Source: Thermoleophilum album (GTDB lineage Bacteria; Actinomycetota; Thermoleophilia; Solirubrobacterales; Thermoleophilaceae). From it: DNA of 64,000 bases. A program made the position numbers and the translations under genes. This document shows, piece after piece, positions 34,098 through 42,937 of the stretch. The notes beneath the pieces are model-generated. The model ran no database searches. It had not been told where the DNA came from and saw nothing but the letters and a program-made list of their open reading frames with translations. How positions within the stretch are numbered: the stretch's first letter is position 1; every line of letters starts with the position of its first letter. The stretch covers positions 1,550,001 to 1,614,000 of the forward strand of contig NZ_CP066171.1 of the NCBI RefSeq assembly GCF_028867705.1, read 5' to 3'.

Positions 34098-35021
34098 CTA
34101 GGCGGCGCCGACCCGCTGCCGCTCCCATGGCGGCAGGTGTTGCGGGCGCAGCTCGTGTGCGCGCGCGAGCACCGCGGCGGGAAGCGGCGCTGGCTCGAGC
34201 GCGAACAGCTCGCTGTAGGTCGCGGCGAGCGCGTCGGCGAGCGCGCGCGTGGTGGCGCTGGGCCCGTCGGCGGCCGCGGCTGCCCCGCCGGCGGCGTACC
34301 CGGCGCCCGCTGCCGGTACGGCCCCTGCCGGCGGTCGCTCCCCCGCCCGCCGCGCGCGGGCGAGCTCGGCGGCGACGCTGCCGACCGTGTCGGGGTCGAG
34401 CGACAGCCCAAGCGCGCGGTACGCCGCCGTCAGCACGGCACGCAAGCGGGGCGCGTCGTCGCCGACCACGACCGCACCGACGCACACGCCCCCGGCGACG
34501 ATGCGCTGCCCGATGCCGGCGAGCTTGACGCGCCCACCGACGCCGACGCTGAACGCGCCCGGGCACCACTCGCCAGCCACCTCGCCGGCGCGCGCCTTGA
34601 TCCCGAGCGCCGATAGCGCCCGCACGATCGCGCCGGCGTGGAGCTCGAAGCGTTCGCGCACGCCTCGGCGCGGATCGCGCTCGCGGGTGAAGACACCAAC
34701 CTCGACCACGCCCGCCGACAGCGCCGCGGCGCGACCGCCGACCAGTCGCACGACCGTCGGGAACCCGTGGGCGCGGGCGCTAGCTGCGGCCGCTTCGCCG
34801 CGACCGGAAGCGAGGTCCAGTTTCGAGAGCGCGAGCGCCGGCGCGGCGATCGCCACCCGCACGATCTTGTCGGCGTGCCCGGCAGCGACGTGCTCGAGGA
34901 GAGCTTGCGCGAGCGCCGCCGACAGCGCCGGGTCGCGCCCGTCGCCGCCACTCCGCTCCCCGCCGCCGCTCCCGCCTCCGCCGCCGGCTCCGTTGTCGCG
35001 CACCAGCAGTGCCTGCACCAT
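34098..35021 (-). CDS. Lipoate-protein ligase-like (BPL/LplA family) protein
   Basis: A 307-residue protein with the LplA/BPL fold signs: VVRLVGGRAAALSAGVVEVG for the lipoyl-AMP loop, then EWCPGAFSVGVGGRVKLAGIGQRI, in which Lys is the expected catalytic residue. The usual RRxGGG is RLVGGR, so substrate may differ (lipoate or octanoate). The C-terminal 100 residues are alanine-rich. It converges on the secreted protein gene with 25 bases between, and is divergent from the carbonic anhydrase. Confidence 0.7.
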   Translation of the reverse strand: MVQALLVRDNGAGGGGGSGGGERSGGDGRDPALSAALAQALLEHVAAGHADKIVRVAIAAPALALSKLDLASGRGEAAAASARAHGFPTVVRLVGGRAAALSAGVVEVGVFTRERDPRRGVRERFELHAGAIVRALSALGIKARAGEVAGEWCPGAFSVGVGGRVKLAGIGQRIVAGGVCVGAVVVGDDAPRLRAVLTAAYRALGLSLDPDTVGSVAAELARARRAGERPPAGAVPAAGAGYAAGGAAAAADGPSATTRALADALAATYSELFALEPAPLPAAVLARAHELRPQHLPPWERQRVGAA

Positions 35022-35081
35022 CGCCGCGAGTATCGCCGCCGTGGCGCGCCGGTCGGCCGCTCGCTGGTTGAATCACGCGGT

Positions 35082-35570
35082 GTGAGCGAGATCGAGCAAG
35101 CAATCGAACGCAACCGCAACGCAGGTGTCAGCGGCCTCGGCGAGATCCCCGCCCCGCCGCGACGCAGGCTCGCTGTGGTCACCTGCATGGACGCGCGCAT
35201 CGACGCTCACCGGCTGCTCGGGCTCGAGCCCGGCGACGCGCACGTGATCCGCAACGCGGGCGGTGTCGTCACCGACGACGTGATCCGCTCGGTGGCGGTC
35301 TCGCAGCGCAAGCTCGGTACGCGCGAGGTGATGCTGATCCAGCACACCGGCTGCGGGATGATCGGCCTCTCTGACGACGAGTTCCGCAGCGAGCTCGAGC
35401 GCGAGACGGGCGTCCGCCCGGCGTGGTCGGCCGAGGGTTTCCGCGACCTCGAACAGGAGGTGCGCCAGGGCGTCGAGCGGCTGCGGCGCAGCCCGTTCTT
35501 GCTCCACCGCGACGCGATCGCCGGTTTCGTGCTGGAGCTCGAGAGCGGCCTGTTGCGCCGCGTGGTCTAG
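35082..35570 (+). CDS. Beta-carbonic anhydrase
   Basis: A 162-residue beta-class carbonic anhydrase, hydrating CO2 to bicarbonate. The zinc ligands are Cys in VVTCMDARID and HxxC in IQHTGCGMIGL; the Asp-Arg dyad is in the first motif and RNAGGVVTDDVIRS is conserved. The length corresponds to the small type common in Actinomycetota. GTG at 35082 is the start consistent with the family N-terminus. Confidence 0.93.
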   Translation: MSEIEQAIERNRNAGVSGLGEIPAPPRRRLAVVTCMDARIDAHRLLGLEPGDAHVIRNAGGVVTDDVIRSVAVSQRKLGTREVMLIQHTGCGMIGLSDDEFRSELERETGVRPAWSAEGFRDLEQEVRQGVERLRRSPFLLHRDAIAGFVLELESGLLRRVV

Positions 35571-35660
35571 AGCGGCGCGTCGTCTACAGCGGCGCGCCCA
35601 CTAGCCCGGGCGCGGCGCTCGGTAGGCGAGTCACCCCGCTTGGTAGCCCGGACGCCGTGC

Positions 35661-36044
35661 TCAGTAGCCGAGCGCGAACTTCGCGTCCTCGCTCATCATG
35701 TCGGGCGTCCAGGGCGGGTCGAAGGTGAGCTTCGGGTAGACGCGCTGGACGCCCGGCAGCTCGCTCACGAACTCCTCGATCTGGTCGGCGATGTGCGGGC
35801 CGATCGGGCAGCCGGGCGAGGTGAGCGTGTAGGTGACGTAAACGTCACCATCCTCGACCTGGATGTCGTAGATCAGGCCGAGCTCGACGAAGTCAAGCCC
35901 GAGCTCAGGGTCGATCACGTTCGTGAGCGCCTCGCGGACCTCTTCCACCGTCGGGGGGCCGCCGTCGGCCGCGGCCGACAGGTCGCCGGCGCTGCCGCCG
36001 CTGTCGGCGTGGGTGTTTTCGAGCTCGTGACTCTCCACGGCCAC
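35661..36044 (-). CDS. SufT/MIP18-family Fe-S assembly factor (DUF59)
   Basis: A 127-residue protein with a disordered acidic start and a DUF59 domain: VEEVREALTNVIDPELGLDF, VELGLIYDIQVEDG and the conserved cysteine in LTSPGCPIGPH. SufT-type members help deliver Fe-S clusters. The context is unlinked to sufS (17.7 kb) but is consistent with a Suf pathway in the same genome. Confidence 0.88.
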   Translation of the reverse strand: MAVESHELENTHADSGGSAGDLSAAADGGPPTVEEVREALTNVIDPELGLDFVELGLIYDIQVEDGDVYVTYTLTSPGCPIGPHIADQIEEFVSELPGVQRVYPKLTFDPPWTPDMMSEDAKFALGY

Positions 36045-36067
36045 GATGCTAGTAGGGTCGGGCGGCG

Positions 36068-36469
36068 ATGCCGCTTCTCTGGCTCGCAGCGCTCTTCGTC
36101 GCGCTTCCGCTCGCCGAGCTGTACGTAATCCTCAAGGTCGGCGACTGGCTCGGCGCGCTGCCGACCGTCGCCCTGCTTGCCGCCGACTCGCTGCTCGGAG
36201 CCGCGCTTTTGCGAAGCCAGGGGCGCAGCGTGTGGCGGCGCTTCCGCGCGGCCGTCGCCGCCGGGCGGATGCCTCACCGCGAAGTGCAGGAAGGGGTGAT
36301 GGTGATCTTCGGCGGCGCGTTTCTCGTGACGCCGGGGTTCATCACCGACGTCGCCGGGCTGCTCTTGCTGCTGCCGCCCACGCGCGAGCTGCTGCGCCGC
36401 GCCGGCCTGCGCTTGCTGCGGCGGCGTTTCCGCATCGAAACCGTGACCGTGCGCGAACCCCTGCCGTGA
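36068..36469 (+). CDS. fxsA: FxsA family membrane protein
   Basis: A 133-residue protein with FxsA topology: two N-terminal helices (LLWLAALFVALPLAELYVIL and LPTVALLAADSLLGAALL), GRMPHREVQEGVMVIFGG, then FLVTPGFITDVAGLLLLLPP and a cytoplasmic basic tail. In E. coli the overexpressed protein relieves phage F exclusion. It is translationally coupled to the next gene through a GTGA overlap. Confidence 0.9.
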   Translation: MPLLWLAALFVALPLAELYVILKVGDWLGALPTVALLAADSLLGAALLRSQGRSVWRRFRAAVAAGRMPHREVQEGVMVIFGGAFLVTPGFITDVAGLLLLLPPTRELLRRAGLRLLRRRFRIETVTVREPLP

Positions 36470-37170
36470 GCGTTGACACAAAACCGCCCGCATGTCTTGA
36501 CGGCGCGCCGCGCGTCCTAATCTCGGATTTCGGCGGGGTCTTGACGACCCCGCTCGAGCGTGGCTTTCGCGCCTACGAGCGCGAGTCGGGGCTGCCGCTC
36601 GCCGAGCTCGGCGGGGCGATCGAGCGCGTCGCACAGGCGATCGGCGAGAACCCGGTGCACCGCTGGGAGCGGGGCGAGCTTGCCGAGCACGAGTTCGCCC
36701 GCCTTATCGAGCGCGAGCTGCCCGAGCGCTTCTCGTTCCACCGCTTCCGCGAGGTGTACTTCGCGCATCTCGAGGCGAACACGTCGATGGTGAAGCTCGT
36801 CTCTGCGCTGCGCGGCGACGGCGTGCGCACCGCGCTCCTCACCAACAACGTGCGCGAGTGGGAGCCGCGCTGGCGGGCCGTGGTGCCCGGGCTCGAGGAC
36901 CTGTTCGAGGTGATCGTCGACTCGTCGCGCGTCGGGGCGCGCAAACCTGAGCGCAAGATCTACGAGCTGACGCTCGCCGCGCTCGGCGTCGAGCCGCACG
37001 AGGCGGTGTTCGTCGACGACGTCGAGATCAACTGCCGGGCCGCTGCCGAGCTGGGCATGGCGACCGTGCACTTCCGCTCGACCGAGCAGGCGGTGGCCGA
37101 GCTCGAAGCGCTGTTCGGCCTCGCCGGGGCACGGCGCGAGCCGCTCGCGGAGGCGGCTCCCGAGAGCTGA
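36466..37170 (+). CDS. HAD-superfamily hydrolase
   Basis: A 234-residue HAD phosphatase-like protein. Motif I is LISDFGGVLTTP with the nucleophile Asp and a Gly where phosphatases often have a second Asp. Motif II Thr/Asn is in LLTNNVREW, motif III Lys in GARKPERKIY, and motif IV is VFVDDVEINC. The helical cap after motif I resembles the epoxide hydrolase N-terminal and haloacid subgroup. The GTG at 36466 overlaps the fxsA stop. Confidence 0.85.
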   Translation: MSVDTKPPACLDGAPRVLISDFGGVLTTPLERGFRAYERESGLPLAELGGAIERVAQAIGENPVHRWERGELAEHEFARLIERELPERFSFHRFREVYFAHLEANTSMVKLVSALRGDGVRTALLTNNVREWEPRWRAVVPGLEDLFEVIVDSSRVGARKPERKIYELTLAALGVEPHEAVFVDDVEINCRAAAELGMATVHFRSTEQAVAELEALFGLAGARREPLAEAAPES

Positions 37171-37427
37171 CGCCGCGGGACGCTGCGAAAAAGAGGGAGG
37201 CGCGGACTCGCGCCCCGGGGTGCGCGCCACTGGTGGGCGGCTGCGCGTCGGGCCTCTCGCCCCGATGGCCCGCTCTTTCGGTTCGGGCTGCGACGTCCGC
37301 GCCTCTGCTGCCTAGTGAAGCAGCGCGGCGCCCCGAAATCAAGTAGCGATCGCAACGAGTTCTGCGCAATTTGCGGCTTCGCCGCCGCCGGGCAGGGTGT
37401 ACGGAGCGACTGGAAGAATCGGCGGCG

Positions 37428-38471
37428 ATGAGCGCGGGAGCGACGAGCGGGGACGCGCAGCGAGCGGGTGTCGCGGCGCGGGTCGCGGCCGCTGCGGCGG
37501 CGTGGCGGGGACGGCGGGTGGCGATAACGGGCGCGCGCGGCTTCATCGGCCGTGCGCTCTGGGAGCGGCTCGAGGCCGCGGGCGCCGAGCTCGTCGGCGT
37601 CGACGTCCGCGGCGGGGCGCCGGGCGTCGTCGCGGCGGACGTCGCGCTTCCCGGGCCGTGGCAGGACGCGATCGCCGACTGCGAGCTCGTGGTGCACTGC
37701 GCGGCGCGCGTCTCGAACGTCGGCAGCTCCGGCGACTTCTGGCGCGACAACGTGCTCGCGTTGCGGCGCGTGATCGACGCCGTCGCCGGGCGCGCCACCA
37801 GGCTCGTGCATCTCTCGTCGGTGCGGGCGTTCTCGGACCGCGCTTTTCCCGACGGCGTCGGCGAGCGCCACCCGGTGCGCCCCGACGGTCACCTGTACGT
37901 CGACACCAAGATCGCCTCCGAGCAAGTGGCGCTGCAGGCGCACGCCGCCGGCGAGGTGGTGGCCACGATCTTGCGCCCGGGCGACGTGTGGGGGCCGGGT
38001 TCGCGCCCGTGGACGGTGCTGCCGGTGGAGCTGATCCGCCGGCGCCGCTTCGTGCTGCCGGCGTGGGGTCGCGGTCTCTTCTCTCCCGTCTACATCGACA
38101 ACCTCGTCGACGCGATCGTGCTGGCCGCGGCCGAGCCCGCCGCGGCGGGTCGCGTGTTCACGATCACCGACGGGGTGGCGCTTTCGACGCGCCTGTTTTT
38201 CGCCCACTACTGCCGGATGCTCGGGGTGCGCGGGCCGCTCGTGGCGCCGACGTGGCTGGTGCGCGCGCTGGCGGCGGTCGGCGGCGCGCTCGACCGCCTC
38301 GCCGGGCGCGACAGCGAGCTCTCGCCCGCCGCGGTCGACTACTTCCTGCGCTACGGCAGCTACTCGATCACTGAGGCGCAGCGCGTGCTGGGGTACGCGC
38401 CGCGCGTCGATCTTGCCGAGGGCATGCGTCGAACCGAGGCGTGGCTGCGCGCGAACGGGCTCGTCGGGTAG
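37428..38471 (+). CDS. NAD-dependent epimerase/dehydratase family protein
   Basis: A 347-residue extended SDR. NAD-binding is at VAITGARGFIGRALWERL, the Ser of the triad in VHLSSVRAF, and YVDTKIAS provides YxxxK. VHCAARVSNVG and VYIDNLVDAIVLAA are typical of sugar epimerases and 3-beta-hydroxysteroid dehydrogenase-like members. The ATG at 37428 follows a 257-base gap in which I see no RNA gene or clear terminator. Substrate unknown. Confidence 0.87.
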   Translation: MSAGATSGDAQRAGVAARVAAAAAAWRGRRVAITGARGFIGRALWERLEAAGAELVGVDVRGGAPGVVAADVALPGPWQDAIADCELVVHCAARVSNVGSSGDFWRDNVLALRRVIDAVAGRATRLVHLSSVRAFSDRAFPDGVGERHPVRPDGHLYVDTKIASEQVALQAHAAGEVVATILRPGDVWGPGSRPWTVLPVELIRRRRFVLPAWGRGLFSPVYIDNLVDAIVLAAAEPAAAGRVFTITDGVALSTRLFFAHYCRMLGVRGPLVAPTWLVRALAAVGGALDRLAGRDSELSPAAVDYFLRYGSYSITEAQRVLGYAPRVDLAEGMRRTEAWLRANGLVG

Positions 38472-38577
38472 CGCGGCCGCGCGAGCGCGAGCGGCACCGG
38501 CTACGCCTCGACCAGCGTGGCCACACAACTGCCGGCCTGGGCGCGGCTACCCAAGCCGGAGCGGCGCCCCCTGCCGC

Positions 38578-39501
38578 TCACGGCAGCGTTTCGCAGACGC
38601 GGCCGTCGTGGTCGGGGCCGTCGAGGCGGTCGACGTTGTTGGTGGGGCTGCCGCCGCGAGCTTCGAAGTAGGCCTGGGCGGCGGCTTGAGTCGGGAAGTC
38701 GGAGCAGTCTTTGTCGCCCACAGATGCCCGCCCGCCTAAGGTGCCGCCGCCGGCGCGGTATCCGCGTGACCGCGGCGCGAAGGACGGTCTGCGCGCCCCG
38801 GCCGCCGCGCTGCCGCCGGCGCACGCCCGCCCCCACAGTCCCCGCCCGGCGGCGCGCGCTGCGGCGACTGCGCGGCGGAAGACGTCGGCGTACTCAACGT
38901 TGGGCGGGATCGTGAGCTGCTGGGCGTAGCCGCGCAGAGCGAGCTCGCGATTTACGAACAGGCCGTCGCGGCGCCAGAGGTAGACGAGCGCGCGGCCGTA
39001 GCGGTCGCGCGGCTCGGTGCCGAAGCGCACGTAGACGCGCGTGCCGGGAGCGAGCAGGCGTTTCGTGAAGCCGCTCGCTTGGCGTCCGTAGCACTCGACG
39101 TGGCCGTAGACCTCGGGCGTGTCGATGCCGATCAGCCGCGCACGGCCGAGGCGTGCGAGCGCGACGGTGTCGCCGTCGACGACGTAGGCGACTACGTCGG
39201 CGTGCGCCCCGCGCGGGATCATCCCGTTGCGTGCCGCACGCGCTTTGTGCGTGCGCCGTTTGCTGCGCTCGTGGACGCGCGCTTTGTCAGCCTTCGCCGC
39301 GCGGCCGCCGTGCTCGCCCGAGCGCGCGCCCACACCCCGGCGCCCCGCCTCCTCGGCGGTGCTTGCGCAGCCGCTGGCGAGCGCTGCGACGAGGGTCGCA
39401 AGGAGAACGAGGCCCGACAGCCTGCGTGTCGCTGGCTGTTCGCGCAGCAGCTGCCTCAATCTATCTCCTACCCATCCTCCCGCACCCATCCTGCCGACCA
39501 C
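38578..39501 (-). CDS. Thermonuclease-like lipoprotein with excalibur domain
   Basis: About 307 residues. A lipoprotein signal ends in LAASGC-type LAALASGCAS, followed by a basic linker, then a staphylococcal nuclease-like domain: VVAYVVDGDTVALARLG, GIDTPEVYGHVECYG, YVRFGTEPRDRYGRAL and ALRGYAQQ. The C-terminal excalibur motif DGPDHDGRVCE binds calcium in relatives. The active-site Asp, Arg and Glu appear kept. GTG at 39501 has GGAGG five bases upstream; ATG 39489 is the alternative. It borders the low-GC locus. Confidence 0.88.
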   Translation of the reverse strand: MVGRMGAGGWVGDRLRQLLREQPATRRLSGLVLLATLVAALASGCASTAEEAGRRGVGARSGEHGGRAAKADKARVHERSKRRTHKARAARNGMIPRGAHADVVAYVVDGDTVALARLGRARLIGIDTPEVYGHVECYGRQASGFTKRLLAPGTRVYVRFGTEPRDRYGRALVYLWRRDGLFVNRELALRGYAQQLTIPPNVEYADVFRRAVAAARAAGRGLWGRACAGGSAAAGARRPSFAPRSRGYRAGGGTLGGRASVGDKDCSDFPTQAAAQAYFEARGGSPTNNVDRLDGPDHDGRVCETLP

Positions 39502-39644
39502 ACTCGCCTCCGCCTTCGCCCAGAACTCCCCTACCGATACTGGCGCACGCTCGCGATTGTCCCCGACCTTCGGCGGCAGCGGCATTGCGACAGCAGAATT
39601 TATGGGCTGGGTGACACGCGGCCCGCGACCCGGACTTGCCGGCC

Positions 39645-39673
39645 TTGCCTTCGGTAAGGCAGTGCGTTAGTTT
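39645..39673 (+). promoter_or_regulatory. Candidate promoter of the LamG-Vps62 gene
   Basis: TTGCCT at 39645-39650 and TAGTTT at 39668-39673 have a 17-base spacer, upstream of the poly-C tract and the large surface-protein gene. The hexamers are imperfect; support is mainly positional. Confidence 0.3.
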
Positions 39674-39732
39674 CGTCGCCACCCTGCACCACATCGAATC
39701 TCACGCGACTGGCCCGGTGAAAGTTGTAGTCG

Positions 39733-39741
39733 CCCCCCCCC
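39733..39741. repeat. Run of nine C just upstream of the surface-protein start
   Basis: A homopolymeric tract of nine C. With nine C, the upstream GTG at 39717 reads into a TAG at 39744. With eight C it would read straight into the LamG-Vps62 frame and supply a charged N-terminus before its lipoprotein-like signal. This is the layout expected of a slipped-strand switch, or of a one-base assembly error. Confidence 0.6.
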
Positions 39742-39777
39742 GCTAGCCGTTGGCGTCTTTTCTCACCACCGCCAGCT

Positions 39778-42495
39778 TTGGCGCTTTTCGCAACGCTTGT
39801 CGTCTTCGGGTTTTCGGGCTGCACACCGGAGCCGGAGCGGTTCTCGGGTGGAGTGCCCTACGCCGCCTGCGGCGAGCCGAGCGATGCGCCGTACCCAAAG
39901 GCGGTCTTGAGGTCCGGGCCGTACGCCTACTGGCGGCTGTGTCAGTATGACTCGCCGAGCGAAGCGGCTTTTTCTGACGTGACCGGCCACAACGTGCCGC
40001 TCCAAGCCGCGCGCGCTGGGACGGTAACGCCAAAATCGCCGAGCGATCCCCGTGAGCGCGACCGGCTCCTCCCCCTCCAGAACGAGGTAAACCCGTTTCT
40101 GCAGATCAACTCCAGCTATCTAATAGCCCCCTCTAAAAGCGGGGACTACGCGGCGCTCTCGAGGCTAGGCCACCGCGGCCCGTTCACCATCGAGGCTTGG
40201 GTACGCCCCAACCGCTCGTACGGAAGGGACCTTCCGTGCGGGGACCCAGTCCCCGCACCTAACAACTGCGGGTTCGTGTTGCCGGTCGCGGGCGTAGGCG
40301 GATCTTGGCAGCTTGGCTGGGCGGGTACTGCGGCCGCGCGTGGGCGTGAAGGGTCGTGGGTTCACAACCAGACCCCCGGCCCTTCGATCGGCGCGAACGG
40401 TTGGACGTTCACGATCTACGACGGCTACGACTGCCACGGTCAACCCGATTGCCTGCCTGACAACCGTCACTACCAGACTGCTCATCGCCTGCAGACAACG
40501 ATGCCGATCGAAGCTGGCAATTGGTACTACCTCGTTGCTACCTACGACGGCGACACCATGTCGTTGTACCTCAACGGGACGAGGATCGCCGAAAAAGAGA
40601 TCGGGGCGATCGGAGACGTTTACACCCCCTCGGGGTTCTTCCGACTGGGGACTGCATCGGACGAGGAGGGTCAAGGGAACGAGGGCGTTTCGGACAGCTG
40701 TACTTGCACGGTCCTCGACGGGGCGCTCGACGAGGTTGCCTACTACACACGAGCCCTCAACGATGACGAGATCTACACTCATTACCAAGCCGCTCGGGTC
40801 GATCCGCTTACCTCACCCATGGGACCCTCATCTGCGTACCGCGAGGGCGTTAAGGATGACGCTCCCTACATTTGGTTCCCGTTCGACGAGCACCACATCG
40901 AGCCGACCGATCGTGCAACCTGCTATCCGTGCCAAAGCTTTGAACGCACGACGCAAGAACCGGCCGGACCGATATTCACCCCGGCGCGCGCAGTACGTGG
41001 ACCCTCTTTTCCGCTCGGTCGAAACGACACAGGTATTCAATTCGACGACGGGGGACACGTCTCGACCACCCGCGGGCCACGATTCCCCCTACCTGCCGAC
41101 TTGCAAGACATATCGGTCGAGACCTGGATCAAGACGACGTCCGATACCCCAGCCACACAAGCCTTCTTCGCGGCGCCCACCTGCTCCGGTTGTGTCGGCA
41201 TGGTCGGCTTGCGCCTCAACCAGGGCAAGCTCGAGGTGCGCGCCGACTATGACGGCTTCCCGAACGGCACCTGGCAGTCCCTAGGGGGCAAAGACCTCGA
41301 TGACGGTCGCTGGCACCATGTGCTCGTGGTACGCGACCTCACCGGCAGCGGCCGCTGGCGCGCGTTCGTGGATGGCGCCGACACCGGCGTGACACGCGAG
41401 ACGTCGGCGACGTCGCTGCTGCGCGGCAACTACTTCTCGGTAGGCGAAGTCAACAGCCAACTCGACATGCCGCGCGGTGGCCCGGTGGCGCTCGACGAGT
41501 TCGCGTTCTACACGCGAGCTCTTAACAGCTCGCGAACCGGCTATCAGGACGCGTTGGAGCGCTACAAGCCTATCCTCAAGTACGACAGCGGCGAAAGGTT
41601 CCATGTCCTGTCGGCCGCAGCGATGACCGACTTCTATATCCCGGGCTGGGGCCTGGAAACGAGCAACAGCCTCAAGGGCTCATCCCCGAGCGATCCGGAC
41701 GGGGATCCCGTGCCTTTCGCTGCAGCCGACCCATCGATCACCAACCTTCCCGAGCCCAGCCCGCTGGACCATCTGACGCTCGACTATCTCGGACCTACCT
41801 ACCCCGTCGCGCCGAACAACCCGTCGGTTCGGGCGGGCACGGAAGCGCTCGAGACCGATTTCCTCTCGGCCCGCGGCAACGCGTCGGACAACGTCTACGC
41901 CAACGACTCCGACGCGATGGAGGACCGCCAAGGTTATGGCCGTAAGGTCTACGCCCGCGTCGCCCACACCGACGACGGCACCGTGTGGCTGCAGTACTGG
42001 TTCTTCTACTACTTCAACCCAAGTAACGCTGGCGGCTCAATCGGCGCTCACGAAGGCGACTGGGAGATGGTCCAGATCCACCTCGACCGCAATCTGCGCC
42101 CAATCGAAACTGCATACGCCCAACACGAGACGGGCCAACGCTGCCCCTGGTCCTCTGTGGAGAAGATCGGCGACCGACCCGTCGTCTACGTTGCCGAATC
42201 CTCCCACGCGTCCTACTATGGACCTGACCGGATACCATCGGGGCTCCTAGACGAGCGCAAGTTCGACCGCGCCGACGGGCGCGGCGGCACCCTCGACGCA
42301 GCAGAACTCGTGCGGATCCAAGACGAACAACTGCCCCGCTGGCTTGAATGGCCTGGACACTGGGGTGATTCGCACGGCGTGGCCAACCCTGGAACAGGAG
42401 AGCGCCTGTTCGAAAGCCCGCGAGGACCACTCTTCCAAACAGATGACAAATGGCACGACCCGACCGCCTGGGCTAACGGCCTTGGAGCCTGCTAG
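39778..42495 (+). CDS. Large LamG-LamG-Vps62-like surface protein
   Basis: A 905-residue protein. The N-terminus is hydrophobic and lipobox-like (TLVVFGFSGC) but lacks charged residues when started at TTG 39778. Two LamG/concanavalin-like domains follow: PFTIEAWVRPN and NWYYLVATYDGDTMSLYLNG around residues 140-340, and DISVETWIKTT and WHHVLVVRDLTGSGRWRAFV around residues 440-600. The last 200 residues match the Vps62/DUF946 family: VWLQYWFFYYF, GAHEGDWEMVQIHLD, YAQHETGQ, RPVVYVAESSHASYYG. GC is much lower than in flanking genes. Its 3' end is duplicated twice downstream and overlaps membrane gene A1. Carbohydrate binding plus an unknown C-terminal activity is the best reading. Confidence 0.8.
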   Translation: MALFATLVVFGFSGCTPEPERFSGGVPYAACGEPSDAPYPKAVLRSGPYAYWRLCQYDSPSEAAFSDVTGHNVPLQAARAGTVTPKSPSDPRERDRLLPLQNEVNPFLQINSSYLIAPSKSGDYAALSRLGHRGPFTIEAWVRPNRSYGRDLPCGDPVPAPNNCGFVLPVAGVGGSWQLGWAGTAAARGREGSWVHNQTPGPSIGANGWTFTIYDGYDCHGQPDCLPDNRHYQTAHRLQTTMPIEAGNWYYLVATYDGDTMSLYLNGTRIAEKEIGAIGDVYTPSGFFRLGTASDEEGQGNEGVSDSCTCTVLDGALDEVAYYTRALNDDEIYTHYQAARVDPLTSPMGPSSAYREGVKDDAPYIWFPFDEHHIEPTDRATCYPCQSFERTTQEPAGPIFTPARAVRGPSFPLGRNDTGIQFDDGGHVSTTRGPRFPLPADLQDISVETWIKTTSDTPATQAFFAAPTCSGCVGMVGLRLNQGKLEVRADYDGFPNGTWQSLGGKDLDDGRWHHVLVVRDLTGSGRWRAFVDGADTGVTRETSATSLLRGNYFSVGEVNSQLDMPRGGPVALDEFAFYTRALNSSRTGYQDALERYKPILKYDSGERFHVLSAAAMTDFYIPGWGLETSNSLKGSSPSDPDGDPVPFAAADPSITNLPEPSPLDHLTLDYLGPTYPVAPNNPSVRAGTEALETDFLSARGNASDNVYANDSDAMEDRQGYGRKVYARVAHTDDGTVWLQYWFFYYFNPSNAGGSIGAHEGDWEMVQIHLDRNLRPIETAYAQHETGQRCPWSSVEKIGDRPVVYVAESSHASYYGPDRIPSGLLDERKFDRADGRGGTLDAAELVRIQDEQLPRWLEWPGHWGDSHGVANPGTGERLFESPRGPLFQTDDKWHDPTAWANGLGAC

Positions 42496-42937
42496 AAAGC
42501 CTCGCGTCCTTATGATGCTCGTCGCCACGGTGCTGGCGACGACCATCATGACCGCAACTGTTCTCTTGGCACTTATAGTCGCATTGCTCCTATCCACCGC
42601 GGAGACTTCGTCCACGCCCAATGGCTATGGAACCCTCGTATTCGAGCGCGGCGGGTATTTCTTCCTTGTTGTCCTGCCGATGGTCGCGCTCACCGTTGGA
42701 GGATGGATCGCAATTCGTAGCCACCGCCTCGGTCCCTTGCTGCTTGGCCTCGCTACTGGTCTACTCACGGTTCTGTTGATCTTTCTGATAAGCGGCTGGT
42801 TACTAGCCCCCTTTGTTAGCATTACAGCTTACAATGCCTCCCCTGGCTACTATTACTACACACACTCGTTCACTGATCCTCACGTCGATCTGTACGATTG
42901 CAGCAGCGTCCCCACCGCACATCAAGCCCTGCTCTAA
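42443..42937 (+). CDS. Small multi-pass membrane protein A1
   Basis: A 164-residue protein with about four helices, including MLVATVLATTIMTATVLLAL, FFLVVLPMVALTVGGWIAI and LLGLATGLLTVLLIFLISGW. It begins inside the last 50 bases of the LamG-Vps62 gene in another frame; an in-frame ATG at 42512 after that gene's stop is the alternative start. It is homologous to A3 (45323-45700) and shares its pattern with A2. The overlap suggests coupled production with the surface protein, as expected of a transport, anchoring or immunity partner. No known family is recognised. Confidence 0.65.
   Translation: MTNGTTRPPGLTALEPARKPRVLMMLVATVLATTIMTATVLLALIVALLLSTAETSSTPNGYGTLVFERGGYFFLVVLPMVALTVGGWIAIRSHRLGPLLLGLATGLLTVLLIFLISGWLLAPFVSITAYNASPGYYYYTHSFTDPHVDLYDCSSVPTAHQALL

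Noticed and set aside
37171-37427. tRNA or small RNA in the gap before the epimerase gene
   Set aside because: A GGTTCGGG stretch looked like a T-loop, but no acceptor stem or anticodon arm could be built around it.
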